Position numbers and translations under genes: made by a program. 64,000 bases of DNA from NCBI RefSeq assembly GCF_015354315.1, contig NZ_JADKYY010000002.1, forward strand, positions 1 to 64,000, given 5' to 3'. How positions within the stretch are numbered: position 1 is the first letter of the stretch; every line of letters begins with the position of its first letter. This stretch comes from Planobacterium oryzisoli. GTDB taxonomy: Bacteria; Bacteroidota; Bacteroidia; Flavobacteriales; Weeksellaceae. The notes beneath the pieces are model-generated. The model saw nothing but the letters and a program-made list of their open reading frames with translations, did not search any database and had not been told where the DNA came from. This document shows, piece after piece, positions 1 through 9,334 of this stretch.

Positions 1-10
1 TATAATATTT

Positions 11-115
<105 letters not shown>

Positions 116-125
116 TTTTTTTTTC

Positions 126-163
126 AAATCCTCAATCACATACGTGGTTGGGGATTTTTTTTT
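126..163 (+). terminator. Terminator after the 5S rRNA
   Basis: An imperfect hairpin (AATCC..CAA..CAC pairing with GTG..TTG..GGATT around the loop ATAC) is followed by a run of nine or more T. It sits just downstream of the 5S gene and probably ends the rRNA operon transcript. Confidence 0.75.
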
Positions 164-283
164 AACCCTACCTACACCCGATAAACCTCCCACTCCCATA
201 CACACCCAATACTCTCTAGTAACAAAATATGCCGCCCCTATAGGACGGCCCAATGTGAAAGTGTTTTTATGTGCACTTACATT

Positions 284-1912
284 TTATACCTGCAGCACTC
301 CAAGATTGAATTTTTCTGTAATGGGCGCGTGGTTTGCCGCCTCGATACCCATGGAGATCCATTTTCTGGTATCTTCGGGACTAATAATAGCATCAGTCCA
401 TAACCGCGCCGCAGCATAGGTTGCTTCGGTTTGTTTCTTGTACTTAGAGGATATATCGTTCATGATCTTCTCATGGGCCTCGGGCGTAATTTCCTCGCCT
501 CTTTTTCGTAGAGTTGATTCTTGAATTTGTGTAAGTACTTGAGCCGCTTGTGAACCACCCATAACAGCAAGTTCTGCCCACGGCCATGCTACAATTAATC
601 GTGGATCATATGCTTTGCCACACATGGCATAGTTACCTGCACCAAATGAGTTTCCGGTTACTACTGTAAATTTAGGTACCACAGAATTTGCCACTGCATT
701 AACCATCTTAGCACCGTCCTTGATAATTCCTCCATGTTCACTTTTGGAACCTACCATAAATCCGGTAACGTCCTGTAAGAATAGTAAAGGAATCTTTCGC
801 TGATTGCAGTTTGCTATAAACCTAGTTGCTTTGTCTGCGGAGTCTGAATAAATCACTCCCCCGAATTGCACCTCGCCTTTTCCGTTTTTCACAATTTGAC
901 GTTGGTTCGCTACAATTCCAACAGCCCAACCATCAATCCTAGCTGTAGCACAGACAATGGATTTACCATAGTCTGCTTTATATTCTTCATAGGTTGACTT
1001 ATCTACCAAACATTCAATAATGTCAAACGTATTATAGGTTTCGTTTCTTTGCGTGGGAATAATGCCAAAAATCTCTGAGGGACTCCTTCTTGGGTTATCA
1101 GGCTCAATTCGGTCAAATCCAGCATCTTGACTTTTACCTAAGGTACTCATGATGTTTTTTATTCGATTAAGAGCGTCTTGGTCGTCTTTTGCTTTATAAT
1201 CTGTGACTCCAGAGATTTCACAATGCGTGCGTGCGCCACCCAGTGTTTCGTTATCTATTGATTCTCCTATGGCTGCCTTCACTAGATAGCTTCCCGCAAG
1301 AAAGATTGATCCTGTATTTTCTACGATCATTGCCTCATCGCTCATAATTGGAAGGTATGCTCCTCCAGCAACACAACTGCCCATCACAGCCGAAATTTGT
1401 ACAATTCCCATTGCACTCATTTTTGCATTATTACGGAAAATTCGTCCAAAGTGCTCTTTGTCGGGAAATATCTCATCTTGCATTGGTAGGTATACACCTG
1501 CCGAATCTACTAGATAAATTATTGGCAGATGGTTTTCCATAGCTATTTCCTGGGCTCTGAGATTTTTTTTGCCGGTTATTGGAAACCATGCGCCTGCTTT
1601 TACAGATGCATCATTTGCTACAATAATGCATTGTCGTTTTGCTACATACCCAATCACTACTACGACGCCTCCACTTGGACAACCACCATGCTCTTCATAC
1701 ATCTCATGGCCGGCAAAAGCTCCGATTTCGATCCACTGTGAATTTTTATCTATTAAATATTCAATACGCTCACGGGCAGTCATTTTTCCCTCAGAACGTA
1801 ATTTTGCTAGACGTTTCTCGCCACCGCCTTTTTTTATTTCATTGTAGAGTCGATTGACTTCTGACAGTTTGAGTTTATTTAAATCTTCTCTCTTATTAAA
1901 TTCTAGATCCAT
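284..1912 (-). CDS. mccB: Acyl-CoA carboxylase carboxyltransferase, probably methylcrotonyl-CoA carboxylase beta subunit
   Basis: This 542-residue protein is the carboxyltransferase half of a biotin-dependent acyl-CoA carboxylase. It has two crotonase-like halves. The first holds the acyl-CoA binding and oxyanion region MGSCVAGGAY at about 177-186. The second has the related SFGAGNYAMCG at about 420. The run VANDASVKAGAWFPIT near 98-113 and the motif QDEIFPDKEHFGRIF near 145-159 resemble methylcrotonyl-CoA carboxylase (leucine breakdown) more than propionyl-CoA carboxylase. No biotin carboxylase subunit lies next to it, so the partner must be elsewhere. It is a single gene on the minus strand with an ATG start, converging on the 5S region. 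The family is certain and the substrate assignment probable. Confidence 0.85.
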   Translation of the reverse strand: MDLEFNKREDLNKLKLSEVNRLYNEIKKGGGEKRLAKLRSEGKMTARERIEYLIDKNSQWIEIGAFAGHEMYEEHGGCPSGGVVVVIGYVAKRQCIIVANDASVKAGAWFPITGKKNLRAQEIAMENHLPIIYLVDSAGVYLPMQDEIFPDKEHFGRIFRNNAKMSAMGIVQISAVMGSCVAGGAYLPIMSDEAMIVENTGSIFLAGSYLVKAAIGESIDNETLGGARTHCEISGVTDYKAKDDQDALNRIKNIMSTLGKSQDAGFDRIEPDNPRRSPSEIFGIIPTQRNETYNTFDIIECLVDKSTYEEYKADYGKSIVCATARIDGWAVGIVANQRQIVKNGKGEVQFGGVIYSDSADKATRFIANCNQRKIPLLFLQDVTGFMVGSKSEHGGIIKDGAKMVNAVANSVVPKFTVVTGNSFGAGNYAMCGKAYDPRLIVAWPWAELAVMGGSQAAQVLTQIQESTLRKRGEEITPEAHEKIMNDISSKYKKQTEATYAAARLWTDAIISPEDTRKWISMGIEAANHAPITEKFNLGVLQV

Positions 1913-2045
1913 GTGTATATTTATCGTCTAAATATAGCACTTTTTGCCTTATTTTGTAAGTCCTTATCTCTGGCAAGCTATGCCGCTTTCGCTCGTAATT
2001 AAGAAGGAAAGATGTGAATAAGGTAAACAGCAATACGACTCAATA

Positions 2046-2927
2046 ATGAAAAATTCTGCACTCTTCCGTTTACATACTATTGTTTTTTTATGGGGATTCA
2101 CAGCTATTCTTGGTAAATTAATTTCGGTAAATGCACAGATTCTGGTGTTTTACCGTATGTTTTTTGCCGCGGTACTTCTTTTTTTATTTCTTCGGGTAGT
2201 TAAGAAGCGAAGTATTGGTATTTCCAAGAAGTTGTTGTTACAGTTAACAGTCATAGGTACGTTTATGGCGTTCCACTGGCTTTTCTTTTTTCATTCTATC
2301 AAAGTTTCTAATGTCTCCATTGCTCTGAGCTGCCTCTCCTTGTCTACACTTTTTGCAGCTATTTTGGAACCACTTATTTTTAAAAGGAAAGTGGACGTCT
2401 CGGAAGTTGTAATGGGGATAGTTATTGTCTTATGTATGTATTTGATATTTAAGACCGAATTTCGCTTTAAAGAAGGCATATTCTACGGTATATTAACTGC
2501 ATTTTTTGGAACTGTATTTTCTGTATTTAATGGTAAATTGTATGGGAAAACCTCGTCTGGAAATATTATTTTCTATGAAATTTTTGCAGGCTGGGCAGTG
2601 CTGACAGCGTACTATTTAGTAAGTGGACAACTTTTGCAGATAGGAGATATCGGACTTAAGGATATACTGCTTGTAGTTGTTTTGGCCAGTGTTTTTACAG
2701 CGTACCCTATGTTTGAATCCATCAATCTGATGAAGTATATAACACCCTTTACGCTCGTCCTGACGGTCAATCTTGAGCCAGTGTACGGAATAATTTTGGC
2801 CTATCTAATTTTTGGTGAATCCGAGCATATGAGCCCTTTATTTTATGCCGCATCTCTTATAATGATTCTGGCCATTGTTGTTAACGGGATACTTAAAAGC
2901 AGAAAAAGACTAAAGGAAGCGGTTTAG
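2046..2927 (+). CDS. EamA/DMT-family transporter
   Basis: This 293-residue integral membrane protein has about ten hydrophobic helices arranged as two EamA repeats, as expected for the drug/metabolite transporter superfamily. The second-repeat signature, a proline-containing helix followed by a short helix with a conserved glutamate (TVNLEPVYGIILAYLIFGE), lies near 240-258. Substrates in this family include amino acids, sugars and purines, and the sequence does not tell which applies. It is a single gene transcribed away from the carboxylase. Confidence 0.85.
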   Translation: MKNSALFRLHTIVFLWGFTAILGKLISVNAQILVFYRMFFAAVLLFLFLRVVKKRSIGISKKLLLQLTVIGTFMAFHWLFFFHSIKVSNVSIALSCLSLSTLFAAILEPLIFKRKVDVSEVVMGIVIVLCMYLIFKTEFRFKEGIFYGILTAFFGTVFSVFNGKLYGKTSSGNIIFYEIFAGWAVLTAYYLVSGQLLQIGDIGLKDILLVVVLASVFTAYPMFESINLMKYITPFTLVLTVNLEPVYGIILAYLIFGESEHMSPLFYAASLIMILAIVVNGILKSRKRLKEAV

Positions 2928-2988
2928 TTTTAAGAGTTCGTAGCTGAGATAAATAATAATTTTTAACTTAGCTACTAAACATAATCTT

Positions 2989-3825
2989 ATGAAACTTCTA
3001 AATTTTATTCTCTTTTTTTGCGCATCCTTATTCTACGCACAGTCCGTGAGTGATTTTAAATATGTAGTGGTTCCAAAGAAATTTGCTGATTTTAAAACTA
3101 ATAACGCATACAATCTGAACCGAATATTAGAGAGTAAGTTAACGGATCGAAACTACATTGTAGTGAGTGATGAAAAGGAAAGTTGGCCTGAGGAATTACT
3201 CAACGACCCTTGTCAGGCACTTAATGCAGACCTTAAGGACACCAGTACTTTGTTTAAGAATAAAATAAAGTTAGTGCTTACGGATTGTTCAGGAGCCTCC
3301 ATACTAGTATCTGATGCGGTAGGAGATTATAAAGAATTTGATAAGGGTTTTCAAGACGCTTTGTTAAAAGGTGTGGTGCAGGTGCAGCCTTCACAGGGAA
3401 TTCTGCGTAAGGCAGTTGTACAAAAGACTATACCACAACAGGTAGATAAAGAGGTTGCTACAGTAAGTTCTAAAATCAATCCAAATAGAATTTCTAATAC
3501 CGACACAGATCCTGGGAAGTCAGTGATGCCGTTAGAGAATTCCCCTCAGGTTAATAAAATGCCGAGTACCTTACACTACACATATCAGGGAAGGACTTTC
3601 AACCGAGTGAACTTAGCAGGCGATTATTTTATCTTAACAACTCCGGACAGTTCCCAGCCTTATGCGACCTTTAAGGAATCATCTAAAGAAGGAGTTTTCC
3701 ATGTGCAACTTGTAGGAAATAGTGTAGCTTTAGGTGTACAACAAGAGAATGGAATCTTAGTGGAGTCGTGGGATGCAGCCGCAAGTAAGATTACCACGAT
3801 GTTTTTCCTTAAAAGTAACAACTAG
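2989..3825 (+). CDS. Secreted protein of unknown function
   Basis: I do not recognise a domain in this 278-residue protein. The N-terminus is a clear Sec signal peptide (MKLLNFILFFCASLFYAQS) with likely cleavage after YA. The mature part starts with a strand-rich stretch (FKYVVVPKKFADF) of a kind often seen in flavobacterial periplasmic proteins. Residues about 155-190 are polar and probably a flexible linker. The last 85 residues are beta-rich. It has its own short upstream region and converges on uvrC with only one base between the stop codons. Envelope location is a good inference; function is unknown. Confidence 0.65.
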   Translation: MKLLNFILFFCASLFYAQSVSDFKYVVVPKKFADFKTNNAYNLNRILESKLTDRNYIVVSDEKESWPEELLNDPCQALNADLKDTSTLFKNKIKLVLTDCSGASILVSDAVGDYKEFDKGFQDALLKGVVQVQPSQGILRKAVVQKTIPQQVDKEVATVSSKINPNRISNTDTDPGKSVMPLENSPQVNKMPSTLHYTYQGRTFNRVNLAGDYFILTTPDSSQPYATFKESSKEGVFHVQLVGNSVALGVQQENGILVESWDAAASKITTMFFLKSNN

Positions 3826-3826
3826 T

Positions 3827-5626
3827 TTAAGTACTTTCGGGATGAAAGAATTGGTAGATTAATTTTGCCTTGTGACTACCTACCACGGCGCCCAGACTGT
3901 CTTGTGAAGACTCTGTAATACGCTTGACCGATTTAAAATGTTCTAGTAATTGTTGCTTGGTTTTCTCTCCAATTCCTGTAATGTTATCCAATTCGCTTGC
4001 TATCGTACTATTGGTGCGACGCGTCCGATGATGCTTTACCCCAAAGCGGTGGGCCTCATCCCGTACACGTTGAAGAATTCTTAAAGTTTCAGATTTTTTA
4101 TCTAGATAAAGCGGAATAGGATCTTCAGGAAAATAGATTTCTTCCAGTCTTTTGGCAATCCCTATAACAGTTATTTTGCCATACAGACCCAAAGTTTTCA
4201 GACTTTTTACTGCAGCCGATAACTGTCCCTTACCGCCATCTATTACTATGAGTTGCGGTAGGGGTTCATTTTCCTGTTGGAGCCTTCGGTATCGACGGTA
4301 GATAACTTCCTCCATAGTTGCATAATCATTAGCTCCTATAACTGTTTTTGGGTGAAAAATCCGATAGTCACTCTTGGAAGGTTTTGCCTCCTTAAAAACA
4401 ACACAGGCAGAAACCGGATTGGTTCCTTGTATATTGGAGTTATCAAAACCCTCTATATGTCGGGGTTCCTCAGGCATACGTAGTGCGGTTTTCATTTCCG
4501 ACATAATGCGTTTGACATGACGCTCCGGATCTATGATTTGAATTTGCTTGAGTTTTTCAATGCGGTACTCCCTAGCATTTTTTTCAGAGAGTTCTACGAT
4601 ACGCTTTTTATCGCCCACCTTAGGTACCAGGATTTTAACGCCAGGAATCTCAAAGTCCATTGAAAAGGGAACTAAAATTTCTTTGGAGAAAGAAACAAAG
4701 CGGTTCCGTATCTCAATCATCGCCTCTTCCATGATTTCTTGGTCCGACTCCTCTAACATCTTTTTTATTTCCGTAGTATAGCTTTGTATGATGTTACCAT
4801 TCTGGATCTTAAAATAATTTACATATGCAGCAGATTCATCACTCACTATTGCAAATACATCTACATCATCGATATTGGGACTTACCACAGTATGTTTAGA
4901 CTGATAGTCTTCCAGAAGCATTAAACGCTCTTTCACCGCCTGCGCCTTTTCAAACTCGAGATTCTGAGCGTAATCCGCCATTTCCAACTCTAGGTGTGTT
5001 TTTGCTCTTTTAAAATCACCCTTTACTATTGCACGGATAGCATCGATTTTCTGATTGTACTGCTGTTGACTTTCCAGCATCTCACAAGGACCATAACAAT
5101 TTTTAATATGGTACTCCAAACAGACCCTGTAACGGGATGATTCTATTTTTTCCGGAGCTAGATTAAGATTACAGGTTCTTAGCTTGTAAATACTGCGAAT
5201 AGTGTCCAAAAGTATTTTTGCCGGCTTAACCTTCGCATAAGGTCCGTAGTACTCAGAACCATCTTTTATTCTTTGTCGGGTTAAAAAAACACGAGGGAAA
5301 CTTTCATTTTTAATACAAATCCAGGGAAAGGTTTTATCATCCTTCATCATGATATTGTAGAAAGGCTGATGTTCCTTAATAAGGTTGTTTTCTAAAAGCA
5401 GTGCATCGTATTCCGAAGGGACAATGGTAGTTTCAATTCGATGAATTTTTCCCACCATAATCCGCGTCCTGTATCCGGATTGGTTTTTGTTAAAGTAGGA
5501 TAAAACCCGCTTCTTGAGATTTTTAGCCTTACCAACATAAAGAAGTTTTCCGTTCTCATCGTAGTAACGGTATACTCCGGGGTTGGTGGGTAAAGTACGT
5601 AATTGTAATTCAAGATCTGGCTTCAC
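3827..5626 (-). CDS. uvrC: UvrABC excinuclease subunit C
   Basis: UvrC makes both incisions in nucleotide excision repair. At 599 residues it has full family length. The order is: a GIY-YIG nuclease domain at about 14-45 (NPGVYRYYDENGKLLYVGKA), a Cys-rich region near 165-180, a UVR helical domain near 205-240, the RNase H-like endonuclease domain with EGFDNSNIQG near 390 and VIDGGKGQLSAA near 460, the downstream histidine in RDEAHRFGVKHH, and helix-hairpin-helix repeats at the C-terminus. The only usable start in this frame is GTG at 5626, because a stop lies five codons upstream. It stands alone, as is common for uvrC. Confidence 0.97.
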   Translation of the reverse strand: MKPDLELQLRTLPTNPGVYRYYDENGKLLYVGKAKNLKKRVLSYFNKNQSGYRTRIMVGKIHRIETTIVPSEYDALLLENNLIKEHQPFYNIMMKDDKTFPWICIKNESFPRVFLTRQRIKDGSEYYGPYAKVKPAKILLDTIRSIYKLRTCNLNLAPEKIESSRYRVCLEYHIKNCYGPCEMLESQQQYNQKIDAIRAIVKGDFKRAKTHLELEMADYAQNLEFEKAQAVKERLMLLEDYQSKHTVVSPNIDDVDVFAIVSDESAAYVNYFKIQNGNIIQSYTTEIKKMLEESDQEIMEEAMIEIRNRFVSFSKEILVPFSMDFEIPGVKILVPKVGDKKRIVELSEKNAREYRIEKLKQIQIIDPERHVKRIMSEMKTALRMPEEPRHIEGFDNSNIQGTNPVSACVVFKEAKPSKSDYRIFHPKTVIGANDYATMEEVIYRRYRRLQQENEPLPQLIVIDGGKGQLSAAVKSLKTLGLYGKITVIGIAKRLEEIYFPEDPIPLYLDKKSETLRILQRVRDEAHRFGVKHHRTRRTNSTIASELDNITGIGEKTKQQLLEHFKSVKRITESSQDSLGAVVGSHKAKLIYQFFHPEST

Positions 5627-5690
5627 AAAACAAAAATACTAATTTGCGTGCTAATTGCAGTTTCTGGTGCAGAATTTGTCGGCTGGTAAA

Positions 5691-5704
5691 GTGATTTTTA
5701 TCAT
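5691..5704. promoter_or_regulatory. FNR-like palindrome upstream of the secreted YceI gene
   Basis: GTGAT-TTTT-ATCAT contains a perfect TGAT-N4-ATCA core, the architecture of Crp/Fnr operators. It is almost identical to the site at 43991-44004 in the nos region. It lies 55 bases before the ATG at 5759. A weak -7-like TATCTTCT follows at 5730. Binding is inferred. Confidence 0.5.
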
Positions 5705-5758
5705 ACTGAGTTCGTTTAACATGGAGTTGTATCTTCTATCCAATAATAAATTGTTCTT

Positions 5759-6292
5759 ATGAAAAATTATATGTTTAAACTAGCACTTGTCTTTGTAGTA
5801 ATGTGCACAGGACTAACCAATCTTTCTGCTCAAAGCGTAACAGGAAAATCCGTTAAAATTACAGTCGAGGGAACATCTCCGATGCACAACTGGACGATGA
5901 GCTCCTCGAGTGGCACCTTTGGAGCAGAAGTGAATGGAAATGTGATCAATAAAGTGAAATTCACCACTCCTGCCCAAAGCTTGAAAAGTACCAAAGGTAA
6001 AATGATGGATGGAAAAGCCCACGAGGCACTCAAAGCAAAAACAGCTCCAACGATTTCCTTTACAGCAGCCTCTATGAAATTGGGTAAAAGTATTATTACC
6101 GGCACCATGCAAATTGCGGGTAAAAGTAAAAATATTGTAGTTCCAGTCACTGTTTCAAATGCTAATGGAATATATACTATTGTAGGATCTGCTAACCTAA
6201 AGATGAGTGACTTTGGAATGCAGACCCCCGGATTCATGGGAGTGCGGACAGGAGATGCAGTCACGGTGAAAGTCCACATAACAGCAAATTAA
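5759..6292 (+). CDS. Secreted YceI-family protein
   Basis: This 177-residue protein starts with a Sec signal peptide (cleavage near LSAQS, about 25) followed by a YceI lipocalin-like beta barrel. YceI proteins bind isoprenoids or other hydrophobic ligands in the periplasm. Family features seen are the early GTSPMHNWTM segment, the middle KAKTAPTISFTA strand and the end MSDFGMQTPGFMGVRTGDAVTVKV. A second, signal-less YceI protein is encoded at 8798-9307. The upstream FNR-like palindrome suggests oxygen- or nitrogen-oxide-linked control. It is a single gene closed by a strong terminator. The exact ligand is unknown. Confidence 0.88.
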   Translation: MKNYMFKLALVFVVMCTGLTNLSAQSVTGKSVKITVEGTSPMHNWTMSSSSGTFGAEVNGNVINKVKFTTPAQSLKSTKGKMMDGKAHEALKAKTAPTISFTAASMKLGKSIITGTMQIAGKSKNIVVPVTVSNANGIYTIVGSANLKMSDFGMQTPGFMGVRTGDAVTVKVHITAN

Positions 6293-6309
6293 TGTTCGAT
6301 TCAAATAGT

Positions 6310-6342
6310 AATCACCTAAGCCCTGCCTAGGTGATTTTTTTA
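6310..6342 (+). terminator. Terminator after the secreted YceI gene
   Basis: A nine-base-pair stem AATCACCTA/TAGGTGATT (6310-6318 with 6328-6336) is followed by a T run. It is placed 18 bases after the yceI stop codon. Confidence 0.9.
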
Positions 6343-6407
6343 TTCCGCAATTCAAGATAGTGGTTTTCTGAGATAATGAATTAGTTGTAAATTGGCAAAA
6401 AAAATAA

Positions 6408-7898
6408 ATGATTTACGGTGCGCACCAGTTTACTTTACCGGATATTTTAAAAGTTTTAAAAGATCCATCCCAAGCCAGTCTTGATTCCGATGCAAAAAGA
6501 CGCATTCAAGCCTCAGCCCAAAATGTTCGCTCCATTGTGGACTCCGATCGGACAGTCTATGGTATCAATACTGGATTTGGACCTTTGTGTGATGTAAAGA
6601 TATCGGAGCAGCAGACTGCACAACTTCAACATAATCTAATCATATCGCATGCAGTAGGAGTTGGGGACCCCATAGACAAGTGCACTTCAAAACTAATGAT
6701 GATTGCCAAGATTCATGCTCTTTCTAAGGGGTTCTCCGGGGTCAGCTTAGAAGTAGTGGAGCGCATGCAGTTAATGTTGAATTTGGATATTATACCGGTT
6801 ATTCCAAGCCAAGGTTCTGTAGGAGCATCGGGCGATCTGGCTCCTTTAGCACATATGGTATTGCCATTAATTGGCTTGGGAAAGGTTTGGCAGAACGGGA
6901 ACGTGGTTGCTTCTCAACAGGTTCTCAGTGCACATAACCTTGAACCTCTTAAACTGGGACCAAAAGAAGGTTTAGGTCTTATAAACGGCACGCAGTTCAT
7001 CCTTTCCAATGCATTGATTGGACTTGAAAAAATGGGCTATTTGCTAGATGTCGCTGACCTTGCTGCAGCAATGTCCTTGGAGGCTTATCAGGGATCTGCG
7101 AGCCCGTATAGAGAGGAACTACATCAAATTCGTCCCTTTGCAGGGAGTATTGAAGTAGCGGCAAGAATGCGCCGGTTGTTGCAGGGTTCACAGAACCTCA
7201 CATCGCACCAAGATTGCTCGCGCGTACAAGATCCGTATTCGATGCGTTGCGTTCCTCAGGTGCATGGGGCAAGCAGGAATGCATTTTATCACTTAAGAGA
7301 TCTTGTAGAGACTGAACTTAATTCCGTTACCGATAATCCTATCGTTCTAAGTGACCAAGAAGCCATATCTGGAGGGAACTTTCATGGTCAACTGCTGGCT
7401 ATCGCGATCGATTACGCCAAGATTGCGGCGGCAGAGCTAGGTAATATATCGGACCGAAGAAGCTATTTACTTCTCGAAGGAAAATTTGGGTTGCCTCGGC
7501 TGCTCACAGAGAGTTCGGGCTTAGATTCGGGTTTTATGATTCCGCAATATACTTCTGCAGCCCTAGTAACAGAAAATAAGGCACTTTGCTATCCTGCTAG
7601 TGCGGACAGTATTCCTACAAGTCTGGGTCAGGAAGACCATGTATCTATGGGGAGTATTTCTTCGCGAACTTTTAACACAGTTCTGGACAATCTGGTGTCT
7701 ATCCTAGCAGTGGAACTTATGTTTGCAGCGCAAGGTATTGAGTTTCGCAGACCGATGAAATGCTCCGATCTAGTAGAAAGAAATTTTGAAATTATAAGAA
7801 GAAAGGTGCCAAAGCTTGAACAAGACCGGTTGATAGGAGAAGATATGCAGGCCATTGCCAAACTCATTACCTCTCGCTCTTTAGAAGTCGCATTCTAG
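6408..7898 (+). CDS. hutH: Histidine ammonia-lyase
   Basis: HutH removes ammonia from L-histidine to give urocanate, the first step of histidine breakdown. The 496-residue length is usual. The Ala-Ser-Gly triad that cyclises into the MIO prosthetic group is at 140-142 (GSVGASGDLAPLAHM). The catalytic-tyrosine segment YGINTGFG is at 51-58. The Ser-His pair at 80-81 (ISHAVG) is the selectivity position that marks histidine rather than phenylalanine or tyrosine lyases. The distal motif ALCYPASADSIPTSLGQEDHVSMG is also present. No hutU, hutI or hutG is adjacent, so the gene stands alone here; it ends 3 bases before the convergent dioxygenase gene. Confidence 0.95.
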   Translation: MIYGAHQFTLPDILKVLKDPSQASLDSDAKRRIQASAQNVRSIVDSDRTVYGINTGFGPLCDVKISEQQTAQLQHNLIISHAVGVGDPIDKCTSKLMMIAKIHALSKGFSGVSLEVVERMQLMLNLDIIPVIPSQGSVGASGDLAPLAHMVLPLIGLGKVWQNGNVVASQQVLSAHNLEPLKLGPKEGLGLINGTQFILSNALIGLEKMGYLLDVADLAAAMSLEAYQGSASPYREELHQIRPFAGSIEVAARMRRLLQGSQNLTSHQDCSRVQDPYSMRCVPQVHGASRNAFYHLRDLVETELNSVTDNPIVLSDQEAISGGNFHGQLLAIAIDYAKIAAAELGNISDRRSYLLLEGKFGLPRLLTESSGLDSGFMIPQYTSAALVTENKALCYPASADSIPTSLGQEDHVSMGSISSRTFNTVLDNLVSILAVELMFAAQGIEFRRPMKCSDLVERNFEIIRRKVPKLEQDRLIGEDMQAIAKLITSRSLEVAF

Positions 7899-7901
7899 CG
7901 A

Positions 7902-8726
7902 TTACGATAAAAGCACTGAGGTCATGCTTAAAGAGCCTCCCACTAAGGCGTCATTAAATAAATGAGCATGGTCCGTGGTGCTTCTTAAACCAAGTGTATA
8001 GATTAAGGGAAGAAAATGTTCGGGAGTTGGAACAGCACTGCGAATAGCTTCCCCTTGCTGTTGGTACTCTAAAAGTGGATTCACATTGCCTTCCACTATC
8101 CACTTGTTGGTGAGTGCTTGCGCTTCTTGTGCCCATTCCCATCCTGCCCCCACAGTATTGATGTTGTTCCAATCCAATTTGCGAAGGTTGTGTACAATGT
8201 TGCCACTGCCCACAAATAGTACTCCTTTTTTTCTCAAAGAACTTAGTTGGCGAGCCAGCTCGAAGTGTTGTTCCGTTGCTTTAGTATAATCTATACTTAG
8301 CTGTATTACAGGAACGTTTGCCAGGGGGTAAAGATGTGTAAGCATGCTCCATGCGCCATGATCCAGTCCCCATTGTTCGTCAAGATGAGCCTCTCCACTG
8401 AGCATATGGACAATATGGTTAGCCAAATGAGGTTCACCTGGAGCCGGATATTGAACTTTAAATAGCTCCTCTGGGAATCCATAGAAATCGTGATTTGTTG
8501 TTGGAGAACTGGCAGCGGTAACTTGAGTGCCCTGAGTATACCAATGTGCAGATATGCACACAATTGCTCGCGGTACTGGGAGAGAATTTGAAAGTGCCTG
8601 AATAGATCTAACAAAAACATTGTCGTCGATTGCATTCATTGGTGATCCATGCCCCAAGAACAGTACCGGCATCGCAGCAGTGTTTGGTAGTGCGTCCGTA
8701 AAATTTTTTAATTCGTGCAGAGTCAT
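7902..8726 (-). CDS. ygiD: DODA-type extradiol aromatic-ring-opening dioxygenase
   Basis: This 274-residue protein belongs to the LigB/DODA class III extradiol dioxygenases (E. coli YgiD, plant DOPA 4,5-dioxygenase). The non-heme metal histidines lie in LFLGHGSPMNAI (about 23-33), CISAHWYTQG (about 57-66) and the family hallmark WGLDHGAWSMLTHLYP; a further His is near the C-terminus. YgiD cleaves DOPA in vitro, but the physiological substrate in bacteria is unclear. It is a single minus-strand gene, convergent with hutH and separated from the upstream yceI gene by a terminator. Confidence 0.88.
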   Translation of the reverse strand: MTLHELKNFTDALPNTAAMPVLFLGHGSPMNAIDDNVFVRSIQALSNSLPVPRAIVCISAHWYTQGTQVTAASSPTTNHDFYGFPEELFKVQYPAPGEPHLANHIVHMLSGEAHLDEQWGLDHGAWSMLTHLYPLANVPVIQLSIDYTKATEQHFELARQLSSLRKKGVLFVGSGNIVHNLRKLDWNNINTVGAGWEWAQEAQALTNKWIVEGNVNPLLEYQQQGEAIRSAVPTPEHFLPLIYTLGLRSTTDHAHLFNDALVGGSLSMTSVLLS

Positions 8727-8741
8727 TAGCAGTATTTTAAA

Positions 8742-8772
8742 TAAAAAGGTCCACCCCTTACAAGGTGAACCA
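8742..8772 (-). terminator. Terminator after the cytoplasmic YceI gene
   Basis: Read on the minus strand, GGTtCACC pairs with GGTGgACC around a short loop and is followed by TTTTTATTT. It lies between the stop of the 8798-9307 gene and the start of the dioxygenase gene. Confidence 0.75.
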
Positions 8773-8797
8773 CAAAAAAACTATAACTATGAAAATA

Positions 8798-9307
8798 TTA
8801 TGCTTTAATAAACTGAAGCTCCCCTGCGATTTTCACATCGTCACTTAACATTACACCACCAGCTTCCAATGCAGCATTCCAGTTTAAGCCGAAATCACTT
8901 CTCTTCAGTTTGCCTTCAAAGGAAAACCCTGCTTTTGTGTTTCCCCATGGGTCTACATTGACTCCTCCAAATTCTACATCAAGTGTGATAGGACGTGTAA
9001 CTCCATTTATCGTGATGTCTCCGGTTACTTCCTCGTTAAGAGAGTTTGCAACGAACACAATCTCTGGATTTTTCTCAGTGTTAAAGAAATCAGAGTTTTT
9101 AAGGTGGTTGTCGCGGTCCGCGTTCTTTGTATTGATGGAATCACTCTTAATTACTGCTTTTGCCTGAACGTTCTGGAAATTCTCATCTTCACTGATTAGG
9201 TCTACATGAAAATCAGTAAATTCACCTTTTACGTTCGAAATCATCATGTGACGTACTTTGAAGGTGATTTCACTGTGTGCATTGTCTAAAGTCCATTTTG
9301 TTGCCAT
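8798..9307 (-). CDS. YceI-family protein without signal peptide
   Basis: This 169-residue YceI barrel begins MATKWTLDNAHSEITFKVRHM, the classic start of the family, and has no signal peptide, so it is probably cytoplasmic. Other family marks are TDFHVDLISEDENFQNVQ, the HLKNSDFFNTEKNPEIVF segment and the C-terminal LKRSDFGLNWNAALEAGGVMLSDDVKI. YceI proteins bind isoprenoid or amphiphilic ligands. The neighbouring HMG-CoA reductase makes isoprenoid precursor, but it is divergently transcribed and the link is speculative. The promoter has a -7 box and an FNR-like palindrome at a spacing also seen in the nos region. Confidence 0.9.
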   Translation of the reverse strand: MATKWTLDNAHSEITFKVRHMMISNVKGEFTDFHVDLISEDENFQNVQAKAVIKSDSINTKNADRDNHLKNSDFFNTEKNPEIVFVANSLNEEVTGDITINGVTRPITLDVEFGGVNVDPWGNTKAGFSFEGKLKRSDFGLNWNAALEAGGVMLSDDVKIAGELQFIKA

Positions 9308-9334
9308 AATTGAATATTTTGTTATTTATATCTG

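Noticed and set aside
5813-6279. Long open frames of 99 and 149 codons antisense to the secreted YceI gene
   Set aside because: They lie wholly inside a clearly coding YceI gene, have atypical composition and match no family; they are shadows of the real frame.
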